Source: Burkholderiales bacterium (lineage in GTDB: Bacteria; Pseudomonadota; Gammaproteobacteria; Burkholderiales; SG8-39). From it: DNA of 52,824 nt. Positions 8,283 through 19,906 of this stretch are shown piece by piece (position 1 is the first letter of the stretch; each line of letters starts with the position of its first letter). The DNA lies in assembly GCA_014860445.1 (NCBI GenBank), contig JACZJT010000064.1:1-52824 (forward strand), in the 5' to 3' direction. The position numbers were made by a program, and so were the translations under genes. The notes under the pieces were generated by a model. The model was given only the letters and a program-made list of their open reading frames with translations, ran no database searches and had not been told where the DNA came from.

Positions 8283-9731
8283 ATGACGCCGAATCAAATC
8301 GACACCGACATCGCCATCATCGGCGCCGGCACCGCCGGCATGGGAGCCTACCGCGCGGCGCGCGCACACACTGATTCGATCTTGCTGATCGAAAGCGGCG
8401 CCTACGGCACCACCTGTGCGCGCGTCGGCTGCATGCCCAGTAAACTGCTGATCGCCGCAGCGGAGGCGGCGCACGCCGCCGGCCATGCGGAAGCATTCGG
8501 CGTGCATGCGCAAGGCGTCAGCGTGGATGGAGCCGCGGTAATGGCCAGGGTGCGGCGCGAACGGGACCGATTTGTCGGATTCGTGCTGGAGACCATCGAA
8601 GCCTATCCCGAAGCCGGCCGTTTCAAGGCGAAGGTTCGGTTTCAGGACGCGGGCACTCTGGTCACGGAGCAAGGTCAGTTGATCCGCGCCCGGCGTATCG
8701 TGATTGCCAGCGGCAGCACACCCTTCCTGCCGCCCATGCTGCAAGGCCTGGGCACGCGCTTGCTGAGCAGCGATTCGGTGTTTGAATTACCCACCCTGCC
8801 CAAGCGTCTGGTGGTATTCGGTCCGGGTCCGCTCGGCCTGGAACTGGCGCAGGCCATGAGCCGGCTGGGAGTCGAAGTCAAGGTGTTCGGCGTCGGCGGC
8901 GGCATCGCCGGCATTCGCGACGAGGCCATGCGCGCGTATGCAGACAAGATTTTCAATGAAGAGTTTTATCTGGATGCAGCGGCCCAGGTGGAGTCGGTCA
9001 GCGAGACGGCGGCCGGCGTCGAGGTCCGCTATCTGCATCGCGACGGCGACCATCGGACCGAGCAATTCGACTACGTGCTGGCGGCGACCGGTCGCACGCC
9101 CAATGTCGCAGCTCTGGCGCTGGACAAGACCGGTCTGCAACTGGACAAACGCGGCGTGCCTTTGTTCGACCGCCACACCCTGCAGTGCGGCGACAGTCCG
9201 ATATTCATTGCCGGCGATGCCAGCAATGACGTTCCTCTGCTGCACGAAGCCGCCGACCAGGGCCGCATTGCAGGCGACAACGCCGGACGCTATCCGAAGG
9301 TGCAGGCCGGCTTGCGCCGCGCGCCGCTGGCCGTCGTGTTCACCGAACCGCAGGTCGCCTCAGTCGGATTGAACGTGGAACAGATCCGCCTGCGTTCGGC
9401 CGGCGCTTTCGCGGCGGGCGTCGCGTCCTTTGAAGACCAGGGCCGCAGCCGTGTGATGCTGCGCAACAAGGGCTTGCTGAAGGTATATGGCGAGATGGGC
9501 AGCGGCCGGTTCCTCGGCGCCGAGATGTTCGGCCCGGACGCCGAACACATCGGGCATCTGCTCGCCTGGGCGGTGCAAAAACAAATGACGGTTTCTGAAA
9601 TGCTGGAGATGCCCTTCTATCATCCGGTTGTCGAAGAAGGGCTGCGCACCGCCTTGCGCGACCTCAACCACAAGCTCCGCATCGGCCCGAAACCGGTCGA
9701 GCGCTGCATGGATTGCGGGCCGGGGACCTAG
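8283..9731 (+). CDS. Dihydrolipoyl dehydrogenase-like pyridine nucleotide-disulfide oxidoreductase
   Basis: A 482-residue flavoprotein of the dihydrolipoamide dehydrogenase/glutathione reductase family. The FAD-binding GAGTAG motif is at residues 14-19, the redox-active disulfide is C45-ARVG-C50 followed by MPSK, a second Rossmann motif (GPGPLGLELA) precedes the NAD(P)H half, and IFIAGDAS is the second FAD motif. The C-terminal HPVVEEG supplies the His-Glu dyad that acts as acid-base catalyst. The ATG at 8283 has AGGAG about 10 nt upstream; an upstream in-frame start at 8235 has no such site. It stands alone, away from pyruvate or 2-oxoglutarate dehydrogenase genes. The disulfide loop is CARVGC, not the CLNVGC of classical LpdA, so a substrate other than protein-bound lipoamide is possible. 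Confidence 0.88.
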   Translation: MTPNQIDTDIAIIGAGTAGMGAYRAARAHTDSILLIESGAYGTTCARVGCMPSKLLIAAAEAAHAAGHAEAFGVHAQGVSVDGAAVMARVRRERDRFVGFVLETIEAYPEAGRFKAKVRFQDAGTLVTEQGQLIRARRIVIASGSTPFLPPMLQGLGTRLLSSDSVFELPTLPKRLVVFGPGPLGLELAQAMSRLGVEVKVFGVGGGIAGIRDEAMRAYADKIFNEEFYLDAAAQVESVSETAAGVEVRYLHRDGDHRTEQFDYVLAATGRTPNVAALALDKTGLQLDKRGVPLFDRHTLQCGDSPIFIAGDASNDVPLLHEAADQGRIAGDNAGRYPKVQAGLRRAPLAVVFTEPQVASVGLNVEQIRLRSAGAFAAGVASFEDQGRSRVMLRNKGLLKVYGEMGSGRFLGAEMFGPDAEHIGHLLAWAVQKQMTVSEMLEMPFYHPVVEEGLRTALRDLNHKLRIGPKPVERCMDCGPGT

Positions 9732-9754
9732 GGGACCTGGGGCCCGCCGTCCGG

Positions 9755-10078
9755 CTACTTCTCCAGCAGCTTCTTCTTGTCCTTCACCTTGGCCCACTCA
9801 TCCGCATCGGGCGGCGCATCCTTGCGCTCGATGATCGGCTTCCACAGCTTGCACAATTCGGCGTTGATCGCCGTATATTCCTTCATGTTGTCCGGCACAT
9901 CGTCCTCGGCGAAAATCGCCTCCACCGGGCATTCGGCCACGCACAGGGTGCAGTCGATGCATTCCTCGGGATCGATGACCAGCATGTTCGGCCCTTCGCG
10001 GAAACAATCCACTGGGCAAACGTCAACGCAGTCGGTGTATTTGCACTTGATGCATGCTTCGGTAACAACGTAGGTCAT
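9755..10078 (-). CDS. fdxA: Seven-iron ferredoxin FdxA
   Basis: A 107-residue ferredoxin that carries one 3Fe-4S and one 4Fe-4S cluster. The cysteines of the first motif are at 9, 12, 17, 21 and 25 ([18 protein letters not shown]), and the second motif is [12 protein letters not shown]. The C-terminal half (after about residue 60) is the extended charged tail typical of FdxA in proteobacteria. It is a cytoplasmic low-potential electron carrier; its partner cannot be told from the sequence. It converges with the flavoprotein gene (23 bp between stops) and is divergent from trxA. The fdxA-trxA-rho neighbourhood is common in Betaproteobacteria. Confidence 0.95.
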   Translation of the reverse strand: MTYVVTEACIKCKYTDCVDVCPVDCFREGPNMLVIDPEECIDCTLCVAECPVEAIFAEDDVPDNMKEYTAINAELCKLWKPIIERKDAPPDADEWAKVKDKKKLLEK

Positions 10079-10163
10079 GGCTGAGGTCCTGAAAAAGCGT
10101 CCGTGGAACGATCCTCGAATCGGGAGGCACGAATTTTACCATAGCCGTCCGGCGGTCCGATAC

Positions 10164-10193
10164 TTGAAACCCTGCAGCCCGCCTCAATATACG
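10164..10193 (+). promoter_or_regulatory. Candidate sigma-70 promoter for trxA
   Basis: TTGAAA at 10164-10169 and TATACG at 10188-10193 are separated by 18 bp in the fdxA-trxA divergent region. The position would give a leader of about 125 nt. Matches are moderate (four or five of six), so this is only a candidate. Confidence 0.35.
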
Positions 10194-10327
10194 GGATACG
10201 GCCGACTCCATGCGGCGGGACTGAAATAGGGCTAGAATCGGGGCTCACCCCTTCCCCGCCTTGACGGCTGCGAGTCACGAGCAGGCAAACAATCACAATT
10301 TTACGAACGCGAGAACAAGAGGAATGC

Positions 10328-10654
10328 ATGAGCGATAACATCCAGCATGTAACAGACGACACATTCGAAGCCGAAGTACTGCAGGCGCAAAACCCGGTGC
10401 TGGTCGATTACTGGGCCGAGTGGTGCGGGCCCTGCAAGGCCATCGCCCCGACGCTTGAGGAAGTCGCCAAGGAATATTCCGGCAAGCTCAAGGTCGCCAA
10501 GGTCAACGTAGACGAGAACCAGGAGATTCCGCGCAAGTACGGCATCCGCGGCATTCCCACCCTGATGCTGTTCAAGAACGGCAATATCGAAGCCACCAAG
10601 GTCGGCGCGCTGTCCAAATCACAGCTCACCGCCTTCCTTGACAGCAACATCTAG
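10328..10654 (+). CDS. trxA: Thioredoxin 1
   Basis: A 108-residue thioredoxin with the classic active site W32-C33-G-P-C36-K and the cis-proline loop RGIPTL. It reduces protein disulfides in the cytoplasm (ribonucleotide reductase, PAPS reductase, thiol peroxidases) and is itself reduced by thioredoxin reductase. The length and an N-terminal [10 protein letters not shown]-type start match the family. GAGGAA precedes the ATG by a few bases. The gene is followed by rho, the same order as in E. coli. Confidence 0.98.
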   Translation: MSDNIQHVTDDTFEAEVLQAQNPVLVDYWAEWCGPCKAIAPTLEEVAKEYSGKLKVAKVNVDENQEIPRKYGIRGIPTLMLFKNGNIEATKVGALSKSQLTAFLDSNI

Positions 10655-10880
10655 ACCCTCTATCCTTGCCCCAGAAGCGTCACCGGCAGTTTTTCTCAGA
10701 GGTCGTTTCAGCATAACCGAAGCGATCGCTGACGTAGGGGAGCATGAGGGGAAACACCCCCCCATATCGTAATCACCCCAGCCGGATCCGGACGCCGGAT
10801 CCTCCCTGTTGCAACTCTCAAGGCCTCTTTTGCCTTTTCGTTCCACATGATTTTTTTCGTTCTTCACGAGCGCTTTCCGC
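10655..10880 (+). promoter_or_regulatory. Long leader of rho (possible autoregulatory rut region)
   Basis: The 226 bp between trxA and rho hold no convincing gene. The second half is rich in C and T (for example CCTCCCTGTTGCAACTCTC and CCTTTTCGTTCC) and contains a GGATCC...GGATCC hairpin at 10784-10802. A weak AAGGC/GCCTT hairpin is followed by T-rich DNA near 10823-10855. In E. coli the rho leader is the site where Rho limits its own synthesis; a similar role is likely here. No leader peptide like E. coli rhoL is recognisable. Confidence 0.4.
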
Positions 10881-12140
10881 ATGCAATTATCCGAACTTAA
10901 GACACTGCACGTCACCGAATTGGTCGAGATGGCGGTGGGACATGAAATCGAAGGCGCCAACCGCCTGCGAAAACAGGAACTGATTTTCGCGCTGCTTAAA
11001 AACCGCGCGAAGAAAGGCGAATCGATATTCGGCGACGGCACGCTGGAAGTGTTGCCCGACGGTTTCGGTTTCCTGCGTTCGCCGGACACCTCCTATCTTG
11101 CCTCCACCGACGACATTTATGTCTCCCCCTCCCAGATCCGCCGCTTCAATCTGCATACCGGCGATTCCGTCGAGGGCGAGATCCGCACGCCCAAGGACGG
11201 CGAACGCTATTTCGCGCTGGTCAAGGTCGACAAGGTCAACGGCGACCTGCCGGAGAACTCCAAGAACAAGATCCTGTTCGAGAACCTGACGCCGCTGCAC
11301 CCGGACGAAGTATTCAAGCTCGAGCGCGACATCAAGGCCGAAGAGAACATGACCGGCCGCATCATCGACATCATCGCGCCCATCGGCAAGGGCCAGCGCG
11401 GGCTGATCGTATCCCCGCCCAAGGCCGGCAAGACCGTGCTGATGCAGCACATGGCGCATGCCATCATCGCCAATCATCCCGACGTGGTGTTGATCGTGCT
11501 GCTGATCGACGAGCGTCCCGAGGAAGTGACCGAGATGACGCGCACCGTGCGCGGCGAAGTGGTCGCCTCCACCTTCGACGAGCCGGCCACGCGCCACGTG
11601 CAGGTCGCCGAAATGGTGATCGAAAAAGCCAAGCGCCTGGTCGAGCACAAGAAGGACGTGGTGATTCTGCTCGATTCGATCACCCGCCTCGCGCGCGCCT
11701 ACAACACCGTGGTGCCCGCTTCGGGCAAGGTGCTCACCGGCGGCGTCGACGCCAACGCGCTGCAGCGGCCGAAGCGCTTTTTCGGGGCGGCGCGCAACGT
11801 CGAGGAAGGCGGCTCGCTCACCATCCTCGCCACGGCGCTGATCGACACCGGCAGCCGCATGGACGACGTGATCTATGAGGAATTCAAGGGCACCGGCAAC
11901 ATGGAGATTCACCTCGACCGGCGCATGTACGAAAAGCGGATCTTCCCGGCGATCAACGTCAACCGTTCGGGCACGCGCCGCGAGGAATTGCTGATCGCGA
12001 AAGAGGTGCTGTCCAAGGTATGGGTGCTGAGGAAGCTCCTTTACCCCATGGACGACCTGGAAGCCGCGGAGTTCCTGGTGGACAAGATCCGTGCGACGAA
12101 AAACAATGCGGACTTCTTTGATTCCATGCGCAGGGGCTAG
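10881..12140 (+). CDS. rho: Transcription termination factor Rho
   Basis: A 419-residue hexameric RNA-dependent ATPase that terminates transcription. The N-terminal Rho helix bundle ([13 protein letters not shown]) is followed by the cold-shock-like RNA-binding fold ([15 protein letters not shown], residues about 50-115). The P-loop PPKAGKT has K184 and T185 at the same numbers as the E. coli protein. [15 protein letters not shown] is the Walker B/Q-loop region, and [13 protein letters not shown] is the secondary RNA-binding R-loop area. No insertion is present between the RNA-binding and ATPase domains, unlike Rho of high-GC Gram-positives. The ATG follows a pyrimidine-rich leader with only a weak Shine-Dalgarno sequence. 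Confidence 0.99.
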   Translation: MQLSELKTLHVTELVEMAVGHEIEGANRLRKQELIFALLKNRAKKGESIFGDGTLEVLPDGFGFLRSPDTSYLASTDDIYVSPSQIRRFNLHTGDSVEGEIRTPKDGERYFALVKVDKVNGDLPENSKNKILFENLTPLHPDEVFKLERDIKAEENMTGRIIDIIAPIGKGQRGLIVSPPKAGKTVLMQHMAHAIIANHPDVVLIVLLIDERPEEVTEMTRTVRGEVVASTFDEPATRHVQVAEMVIEKAKRLVEHKKDVVILLDSITRLARAYNTVVPASGKVLTGGVDANALQRPKRFFGAARNVEEGGSLTILATALIDTGSRMDDVIYEEFKGTGNMEIHLDRRMYEKRIFPAINVNRSGTRREELLIAKEVLSKVWVLRKLLYPMDDLEAAEFLVDKIRATKNNADFFDSMRRG

Positions 12141-12146
12141 CGCTGC

Positions 12147-12175
12147 TTGCTTAGCGCATTGATTTCTGGGATAAT
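12147..12175 (+). promoter_or_regulatory. Candidate sigma-70 promoter for rpmE
   Basis: TTGCTT (12147-12152) and GATAAT (12170-12175) are exactly 17 bp apart, just after the rho stop. A GCCGC/GCGGC hairpin (12177-12191) covers the expected start point. The leader to the rpmE ATG would be about 50 nt. Confidence 0.5.
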
Positions 12176-12233
12176 TGCCGCCTTTTGCGGCTCCTATTCC
12201 CGGACCGCGCCGAAGTAAAAACGAGGAAATACC

Positions 12234-12467
12234 ATGAAAACAGGCATACATCCCGAATATCACGAAATTCAGGTCACCTGCAGCTGCGGCAATACCTGGA
12301 AGACGCAATCGACCATGGGCAAGGCCCTGACCGTCGAGGTGTGCTCCAATTGCCACCCCTTCTACACGGGCAAGCAGAAGATCATCGACACCGCGGGTCG
12401 CGTGGAAAAATTCCGCCAGAAATACGCGAAGAAGCCGGTCGCCGAGGCTGCGCCCAAGACCGCCTGA
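12234..12467 (+). CDS. rpmE: 50S ribosomal protein L31 (zinc-binding form)
   Basis: A 77-residue L31. The four zinc ligands C16, C18, C37 and C40 are all present (TCSCGNTW and [15 protein letters not shown]), so this is the C+ form used when zinc is adequate, not the zinc-free paralogue YkgM. It sits at the central protuberance of the large subunit and bridges to the 30S head. GAGGAAA lies 7-8 nt before the ATG. A strong intrinsic terminator follows within 25 bp, and a promoter precedes it, so it is probably a single-gene unit after rho. Confidence 0.98.
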   Translation: MKTGIHPEYHEIQVTCSCGNTWKTQSTMGKALTVEVCSNCHPFYTGKQKIIDTAGRVEKFRQKYAKKPVAEAAPKTA

Positions 12468-12488
12468 ACTGAGGTCGGCGCGGGCAGG

Positions 12489-12519
12489 AAAAGGCAGCTA
12501 CGGCTGCCTTTTTTGTTTT
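12489..12519 (+). terminator. Intrinsic terminator after rpmE
   Basis: An 8-bp stem AAGGCAGC/GCTGCCTT with a TACG tetraloop is followed by TTTTGTTTT. It is the clearest terminator on the left side of the window. Confidence 0.9.
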
Positions 12520-12593
12520 CCGGCCGAGTAAAATGCGCCCATGACTCCCAGTGAGACAGCCAGGCTGGCGCGAACACTCAGGGCGGTCGCCTA

Positions 12594-14264
12594 GTGTCCG
12601 GATTTCGCATCGCGCTGCCACTGGCACGCATCCCGCTGCTGATTCTGATCGCGATTTACCTGCTGCCCGGCCTGGTCGGCCACGATCCCTGGAAAAACGA
12701 CGACGCCATCGGCATCGGCATTGCGCACCAGTTTGCCAGCCACGGCGATTGGCTGCTGCCGCGTCTAGCCGGCGAGCACTATGCCAACGATGGCCCGCTG
12801 TTCTACTGGATCGCCGCGGGGTTCGCCAAACTGCTGGGCGGCCTCCTTGCGCAACATGACGCGGCGCGCCTTGCGGCGGGCGTCTGCATCGCCCTGACCC
12901 TGGCCTTCCTGCGCCTGGCCGGACGCGCCTTCCACGAAAAGAACTACTACGACGACGACAGCCGCGGCGAGGACATGAGCCTCCGGGGCCACGGCGTCAT
13001 GCTCATGTTCATGGGCTGCACCGGTCTGCTGATGCATGCACACCAGACGATCAGCGAAACCGCCCTGCTCGCGGGCCTGGCCTGCGCGTACTGGGGCGCC
13101 GCGCTGGTCGGCAAACGACCGTACGCGGCGGGCATCGCCCTGGGCTGCGGTCTGGGCGCAGCGTTCCTCGCCACCGGGCTCCCGCACATCCTGCCCTTGC
13201 TCATCGCGCTGCTTGCGACGCCCTTGTTCGTGGCGGACTGGCGCAGCCGCAACACCACGCTTGCCCTGGCATGCGCGGCGCTGGTGCTCGCGCCCTGGCT
13301 CGTCACCTGGCCCGCGCTGCTCTACGCGCGTTCGCCGGTGCTGTTCGCGGCGTGGCTGCACGAAAACAGTCTGGCTGTTCTGGCGCAGGCACCGAGCCTG
13401 GATGCCGCCACGCAGGTACTGCGCACGCTCTCCTGGTTCGCATGGCCGGCCTGGCCGATCGCCCTCTGGGGCTTGTGGCTGTATCGCAGAAAATCGCATT
13501 CCGCCGCAGTGGTGCTGCCGCTGATCGCACTGGTCGCGGAACTGTGCCTGAGCGTGCTGGCGCCTGCCCGCGGGGAATTGCCGTTGCTGCCGCTGCTGCT
13601 GCCTCTCGCGCTGCTGGGCGCACAGGTATTGGGCGATTTGCGCCGCGGCGCGGCCAATGCGCTCGCCTGGTTCGGCGCCATGACCTTCAGCCTGCTCGGC
13701 GGCCTCATCTGGGTGGGCTACATGGCGCTGCAGACCGGTTTTCCGCCGCGCATTGCCGCCAATGCCGTGCGCATCGAGCCGGGCTTCGTCGCGCATTTTT
13801 CATGGCTGCCCCTGATCACCGCCATCGCGGTTACGCTCGCCTGGATCACGCTGCTCTGGCGCAGCAAAAACGCATCCCATCGCTGCGTCACCTTCTGGGC
13901 CGCCGGACTTGCCACGTTCTGGGCACTGACCATGATGTTGTGGCTGCCATGGATAGACTACGGCAAAAGCTATCGGCCGGTGGCGCGCGCGCTGCAGGCC
14001 AACCTGCCCAAACGGCACGGCTGCATTGCCAGCCGCGGCCTGGGTGAAGCGCAACGCGCCGCGTTCGACTACCATGCAGGCATCGTCACCGAACGCGCCG
14101 AAGTCCATGCAGGCCGTCGCTGCGCGCTGCTGCTGATCCAGGAAAACGCCCGCCTTCCCGCCGCGAACCCGGGGGTATCATGGAAAAAACTCTGGGAAGG
14201 CAATCGCGCGGGCGATCGCACCGAGAAATTCCGCCTTTACCGCAAAGACAAGTCAATATCATGA
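12594..14264 (+). CDS. GT39/ArnT-like membrane glycosyltransferase
   Basis: A 556-residue integral membrane protein with about ten to twelve hydrophobic segments. Near the N-terminus GHDPWKNDDA matches the DPW-x-x-D-E/D motif of the PMT/ArnT (GT-C, family 39/83) transferases, where the acidic residue in the first periplasmic loop is catalytic. Such enzymes move a sugar from a polyprenyl phosphate donor to lipid A or another envelope acceptor. A soluble C-terminal part (from about residue 455) ends the protein. The start is a GTG at 12594 behind AGGGCGG. The stop overlaps the pgi start (ATGA), implying coupling. The donor and acceptor cannot be deduced, and no arn or colistin-type cluster is nearby, so ArnT function in the strict sense is not claimed. 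Confidence 0.78.
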   Translation: MSGFRIALPLARIPLLILIAIYLLPGLVGHDPWKNDDAIGIGIAHQFASHGDWLLPRLAGEHYANDGPLFYWIAAGFAKLLGGLLAQHDAARLAAGVCIALTLAFLRLAGRAFHEKNYYDDDSRGEDMSLRGHGVMLMFMGCTGLLMHAHQTISETALLAGLACAYWGAALVGKRPYAAGIALGCGLGAAFLATGLPHILPLLIALLATPLFVADWRSRNTTLALACAALVLAPWLVTWPALLYARSPVLFAAWLHENSLAVLAQAPSLDAATQVLRTLSWFAWPAWPIALWGLWLYRRKSHSAAVVLPLIALVAELCLSVLAPARGELPLLPLLLPLALLGAQVLGDLRRGAANALAWFGAMTFSLLGGLIWVGYMALQTGFPPRIAANAVRIEPGFVAHFSWLPLITAIAVTLAWITLLWRSKNASHRCVTFWAAGLATFWALTMMLWLPWIDYGKSYRPVARALQANLPKRHGCIASRGLGEAQRAAFDYHAGIVTERAEVHAGRRCALLLIQENARLPAANPGVSWKKLWEGNRAGDRTEKFRLYRKDKSIS

Positions 14265-15835
14265 ACACACCAAGCTCGAACACGCTGACGCAAAGCCCGG
14301 CATGGAAAGCGCTGCAGGCGCACCAGGCGGAGATCGCGAATGTCCGCATGGACGAGTTGTTCGCGCGCGCGCCCGGGCGCGCGCGCGAATTTTCGCTGAC
14401 AGCGGGCGCGCTGCTGCTCGATTACTCCAAACACCGCGTGACCGGCACCACGCTCGGACTGCTCGCCGACCTCGCGCGGCAGGCGGATGTCGAAGGCTGG
14501 CGCGCGCGCATGTTCGCGGGCGAACACATCAATGCGAGCGAGGACCGTGCCGTGCTGCATGTCGCACTGCGCTCGGCGCAGGCGGTGTTTCCCGCCGGCG
14601 GCGACGTGATGCCCGTCGTGCGCAAGGCGAAGCAGGACATGCGCGCCTTCAGCGACGCAGTGCGCGGCGGGCGCCTGCTGGGCCATACGGGCAAGCCCAT
14701 GCGCACGGTGATCAACATCGGCATCGGCGGTTCCGATCTCGGCCCGCGCATGCTCACCCAGGCCCTGTGGCGCCACGCCGACGCGCCGCAGGCCGTGCAT
14801 TTCGTCGCCAATGCCGACCCCGAAGATCTGGCGCACGTGCTCGCTGCGGCCGAGCCGGACACGACCTTGTTCATCGTCGCCTCCAAGACCTTCACCACGG
14901 TAGAGACCCTGGGCAATGCCAATCTGGCCAGGGCCTGGCTGGTCAAGGCGCTGGGCAGCGAGCAAGCCGTGACCCATCATTTTGCGGCGGTCACCACCAA
15001 TCTCGTCGCTGCCGCAAACTTCGGCATCGAGGGCGAGCGCTGTTTTCCGCTATGGGACTGGGTCGGCGGGCGTTATTCGGTCTGGGCCTCGGTGGGATTG
15101 CCCGTGGCCATTGCCATCGGCATGGACCGGTTCGAGGAATTGCTCGCCGGCGCGCGCGATATGGACGCGCATTTTCTCTCGGCGCCGCTGGAAGCCAATA
15201 TGCCGGTGCTGATGGCGCTGCTCGGCATCTGGTACGCCAATTTCTTCGGCGCCGAATCGCACGCAGTGCTGCCCTACGCCGAGGCGCTGCGCGAGCTGCC
15301 GGCCTACCTGCAACAACTCGAAATGGAATCGAACGGAAAAAGCGTGGACCGCGACGGCCGGTCGGTGGACTACGCTACCGTGCCCGTGGTCTGGGGCGCG
15401 CCCGGCACCAACAGCCAGCACGCCTTCCACCAGATGCTGCATCAGGGCACGCACCTCGTGCCCTGCGATTTCCTGGTTCCGGTCGCGACCACAGGCACCG
15501 CGGCGGAGAACGCCTTGGCCCAGGGCGCGGCGCTGATGGCGGGCAAGGATGCCGTTCAGCCGCAGCGGCGCTTCGAGGGCAACCGGCCGTCGTCGACCAT
15601 ACTGTTCAAGCATATCGATCCCTACACCATGGGCCAGTTGCTGGCGCTCTACGAGCACAAGGTGTTCGTGCAGGGCATCATCTGGAACATCAACAGCTTC
15701 GACCAATGGGGCGTGGAACTGGGCAAGGAAATCGCACGCACCCTCGCGGCGCAGCCTGCCGGCGGTGGAACCATCGCCGGCCTGGACGCCTCCACCAACG
15801 CGCTGCTCGCGCGCGTGCGCGCCTGGCGCGCCTGA
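14261..15835 (+). CDS. pgi: Glucose-6-phosphate isomerase
   Basis: A 524-residue phosphoglucose isomerase interconverting glucose-6-phosphate and fructose-6-phosphate in the cytoplasm. Visible signatures include [28 protein letters not shown], and the PGI signature region [19 protein letters not shown] containing the catalytic His. The C-terminal [14 protein letters not shown] carries the active-site Lys/Gln segment. The ATG at 14261 overlaps the preceding stop; an upstream in-frame ATG lies inside the glycosyltransferase gene and would add a tail not seen in the family. A perfect 30-bp CG-rich palindrome lies inside the coding sequence near codons 34-43. The gene leads directly into ygiQ (1 bp after the stop). 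Confidence 0.98.
   Translation: MNTPSSNTLTQSPAWKALQAHQAEIANVRMDELFARAPGRAREFSLTAGALLLDYSKHRVTGTTLGLLADLARQADVEGWRARMFAGEHINASEDRAVLHVALRSAQAVFPAGGDVMPVVRKAKQDMRAFSDAVRGGRLLGHTGKPMRTVINIGIGGSDLGPRMLTQALWRHADAPQAVHFVANADPEDLAHVLAAAEPDTTLFIVASKTFTTVETLGNANLARAWLVKALGSEQAVTHHFAAVTTNLVAAANFGIEGERCFPLWDWVGGRYSVWASVGLPVAIAIGMDRFEELLAGARDMDAHFLSAPLEANMPVLMALLGIWYANFFGAESHAVLPYAEALRELPAYLQQLEMESNGKSVDRDGRSVDYATVPVVWGAPGTNSQHAFHQMLHQGTHLVPCDFLVPVATTGTAAENALAQGAALMAGKDAVQPQRRFEGNRPSSTILFKHIDPYTMGQLLALYEHKVFVQGIIWNINSFDQWGVELGKEIARTLAAQPAGGGTIAGLDASTNALLARVRAWRA
14360..14389. repeat. Perfect 30-bp CG-rich palindrome inside pgi
   Basis: The 15-bp arm TTCGCGCGCGCGCCC (14360-14374) is followed with no spacer by its exact reverse complement (14375-14389). 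It encodes [10 protein letters not shown] within the pgi reading frame. Most of it is alternating CG. Confidence 0.9.
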
Positions 15836-15836
15836 G

Positions 15837-18016
<2,180 letters not shown>

Positions 18017-18020
<4 letters not shown>

Positions 18021-18970
18021 CTTGAGCGTTGCTGCTCGCCGATATATCGCGTCGGATTGCGCCGCAGGCGATCCAGATCCTTGTTTTCGAGCAGGGTCTT
18101 CAGATAACCGAGATTGCGCTGGATCGCCTCTTCCCAGGGATCAGCGCCCGTCATATGTGCGCGCAAATAGCGCCGCACTCCCTGGAAATCAACGTCCATG
18201 CGCTTGTGAAGGTAGCCCTCGATGAATGCCGGCGTCTTTTCCAGCAGAGTCCGGCTGTCGGGGTAGGGGCTGTCCGGCTTGCCGGCCAGGCCAAACGCGC
18301 TGAACTCGAGAAACAGAAAATCGCGGCACTTCTCCAGATAGCATCGATCGGAAAGCTGGCTGACCAGGTCGGCGGTGGCAACCATGCCGGCCAGCCTGCG
18401 TTCCTCCGCCGTCCAACTCTCGGGAAACATAAAGACGAGCTTGGTCGCCATGATCAACTTGCTCTCTCCGATTAGCGGTGCGAGCGTTGTTCCCGGTAGA
18501 TAGGCGTACATGAATTCGACGCCCCGCTCTTCATGGATCGGGGTCAGGGACGGGCCCCACAGATCGGCCTCGGCGTCGCGCCGCAGCAAGCCGATGTCGT
18601 GAAAAAGCGCCAGCAAAATGGCAAGCAGCGCATGATCGGCATCGATGTCGGCGGCACAGTCGTCCTGCGCGTGATGCGCCGCGTACCCGTCGATCAGGCG
18701 CGCCGTCGTAAGCGCGGTTTCCAGCGAGTGGCGCAGATCGTGGTACAGGGCGTCGCAACGCAGCAGGCCGGGGTATTCGCCACGATAGGCACGCACGACA
18801 TCGTCCATGGCTTTGCGCAGCAGAGCGGCGTCATACCTGCCGGCGTAGCGCCGGTCCAGAATCGCGCGCACAGCCCGCTCGACCGCATTCAAATCCTCCA
18901 GGTCGACGCCACCTGTAGGATCGAAATTCGACCGACGTTCCGTCTGGCGAACCGGACTATCCATATTCAT
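18017..18970 (-). CDS. HD-domain metal-dependent phosphohydrolase
   Basis: A 317-residue cytoplasmic protein with an HD domain: H81 in YHDLRHS, and H124-D125 in [10 protein letters not shown]. These are the metal-binding residues of HD hydrolases, most of which act on nucleotides or phosphoesters. Another His-rich, acidic stretch (HHAQDD) precedes the HD motif. No second domain such as GYP of cyclic-di-GMP phosphodiesterases is visible, so a specific substrate cannot be given. The start could be the ATG at 18970 or the one at 18964. The gene is convergent with ygiQ, overlapping it by 4 bp, and divergent from the acyltransferase gene. Confidence 0.7.
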
Positions 18971-19188
18971 GAACTCGCTTTTTCCATATGCCGGGATTCA
19001 GATTGGGCGCCTGCCCGTCAAGGCCGTCAATAGACCGTTTGATTATTTTTGCAATAGTTCACATTTGGATACCGCCGACCGGACTTTGGTTCCCGAGCCG
19101 AAGTCCGAAATTGTAGCCCGCCGCCCCGGCATCGGCGCATGAATTCCTGTAGCATCGCCGTCCCTTCCCTCCGGCTGCTTCCCTCAAA

Positions 19189-19749
19189 ATGAACATCCTG
19201 CGCGGCCCGGCTCGTCTCGCTCTCAAACTCATGGGCTGGACACTGCTCGACCTTGCCGAGCGCCCCGCCAAGGCCGTGGTCATAGCCTATCCGCACACCT
19301 CGAACTGGGATTTTCCGGTGACACTGCTGGCGCTCGCTGCTCTGCCCTTCGACGCCCACTGGGCGGGCAAAGACAGCCTGTTTCGCGGCATATCGGGCCC
19401 GATCATGCGCAGCCTGGGCGGCATACCCGTTAGTCGCAGCGAGCGCACCGGCTTCGTCGCCCGACTCTCCGAGGAATTCCGGCTAAGAGATCAATTTCAT
19501 CTGGTGATCGCAACCGAAGGCACACGCGGACTGCAGAAAGGGTGGAAATCCGGCTTCTACAGGATCGCCGTCGCTGCCGGCGTACCGGTCATCCTCGCGG
19601 TCGTCGACTACCCGAAGCGAGAGCTGGGCTTGTTGTCCTGCATCACGTTAAGCGGCGACGAGGACGCCGATATGGCGCAGATCGCCGTCCTTTACGCGGG
19701 CCGTCAAGGCTATCACCACGAGCAAGCCTCGCCCATACGGCTGCTGTGA
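19189..19749 (+). CDS. PlsC-like lysophospholipid acyltransferase family protein
   Basis: A 186-residue acyltransferase. The catalytic HX4D motif is H36-TSNW-D41, followed by the acyl-acceptor-binding block ATEGTRGLQKGWKSGFYRIA and a hydrophobic VPVILAVVDYPKRELG segment, in the usual PlsC order. It is shorter than 1-acylglycerol-3-phosphate acyltransferase (about 240 residues) and close to the small PlsC-like proteins found widely in Gram-negatives. It probably acylates a lysophospholipid or related lipid at the inner membrane. A weak AG-rich site precedes the ATG. The neighbours (HD protein, phosphonate importer) do not clarify its acceptor. Confidence 0.82.
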   Translation: MNILRGPARLALKLMGWTLLDLAERPAKAVVIAYPHTSNWDFPVTLLALAALPFDAHWAGKDSLFRGISGPIMRSLGGIPVSRSERTGFVARLSEEFRLRDQFHLVIATEGTRGLQKGWKSGFYRIAVAAGVPVILAVVDYPKRELGLLSCITLSGDEDADMAQIAVLYAGRQGYHHEQASPIRLL

Positions 19750-19906
19750 CGCTGCGGCGCGCAGGTCGCGCAGAATGGCCATTGACGGGTTCCCGCGTGC
19801 GACCACTTGCGGATATACTATTTGGGCAGCAAGTAATGGCGCAGCACCCCCAGCATTCGGCCGGTCCGAGCGAAATGCGGAAGAATATCAATCAGAGGAG
19901 AAAACC

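Noticed and set aside
10887-12356. A 489-residue minus-strand frame opposite rho and rpmE.
   Set aside because: Rho is among the most conserved proteins and its frame is certain; the antisense frame shows no domain.
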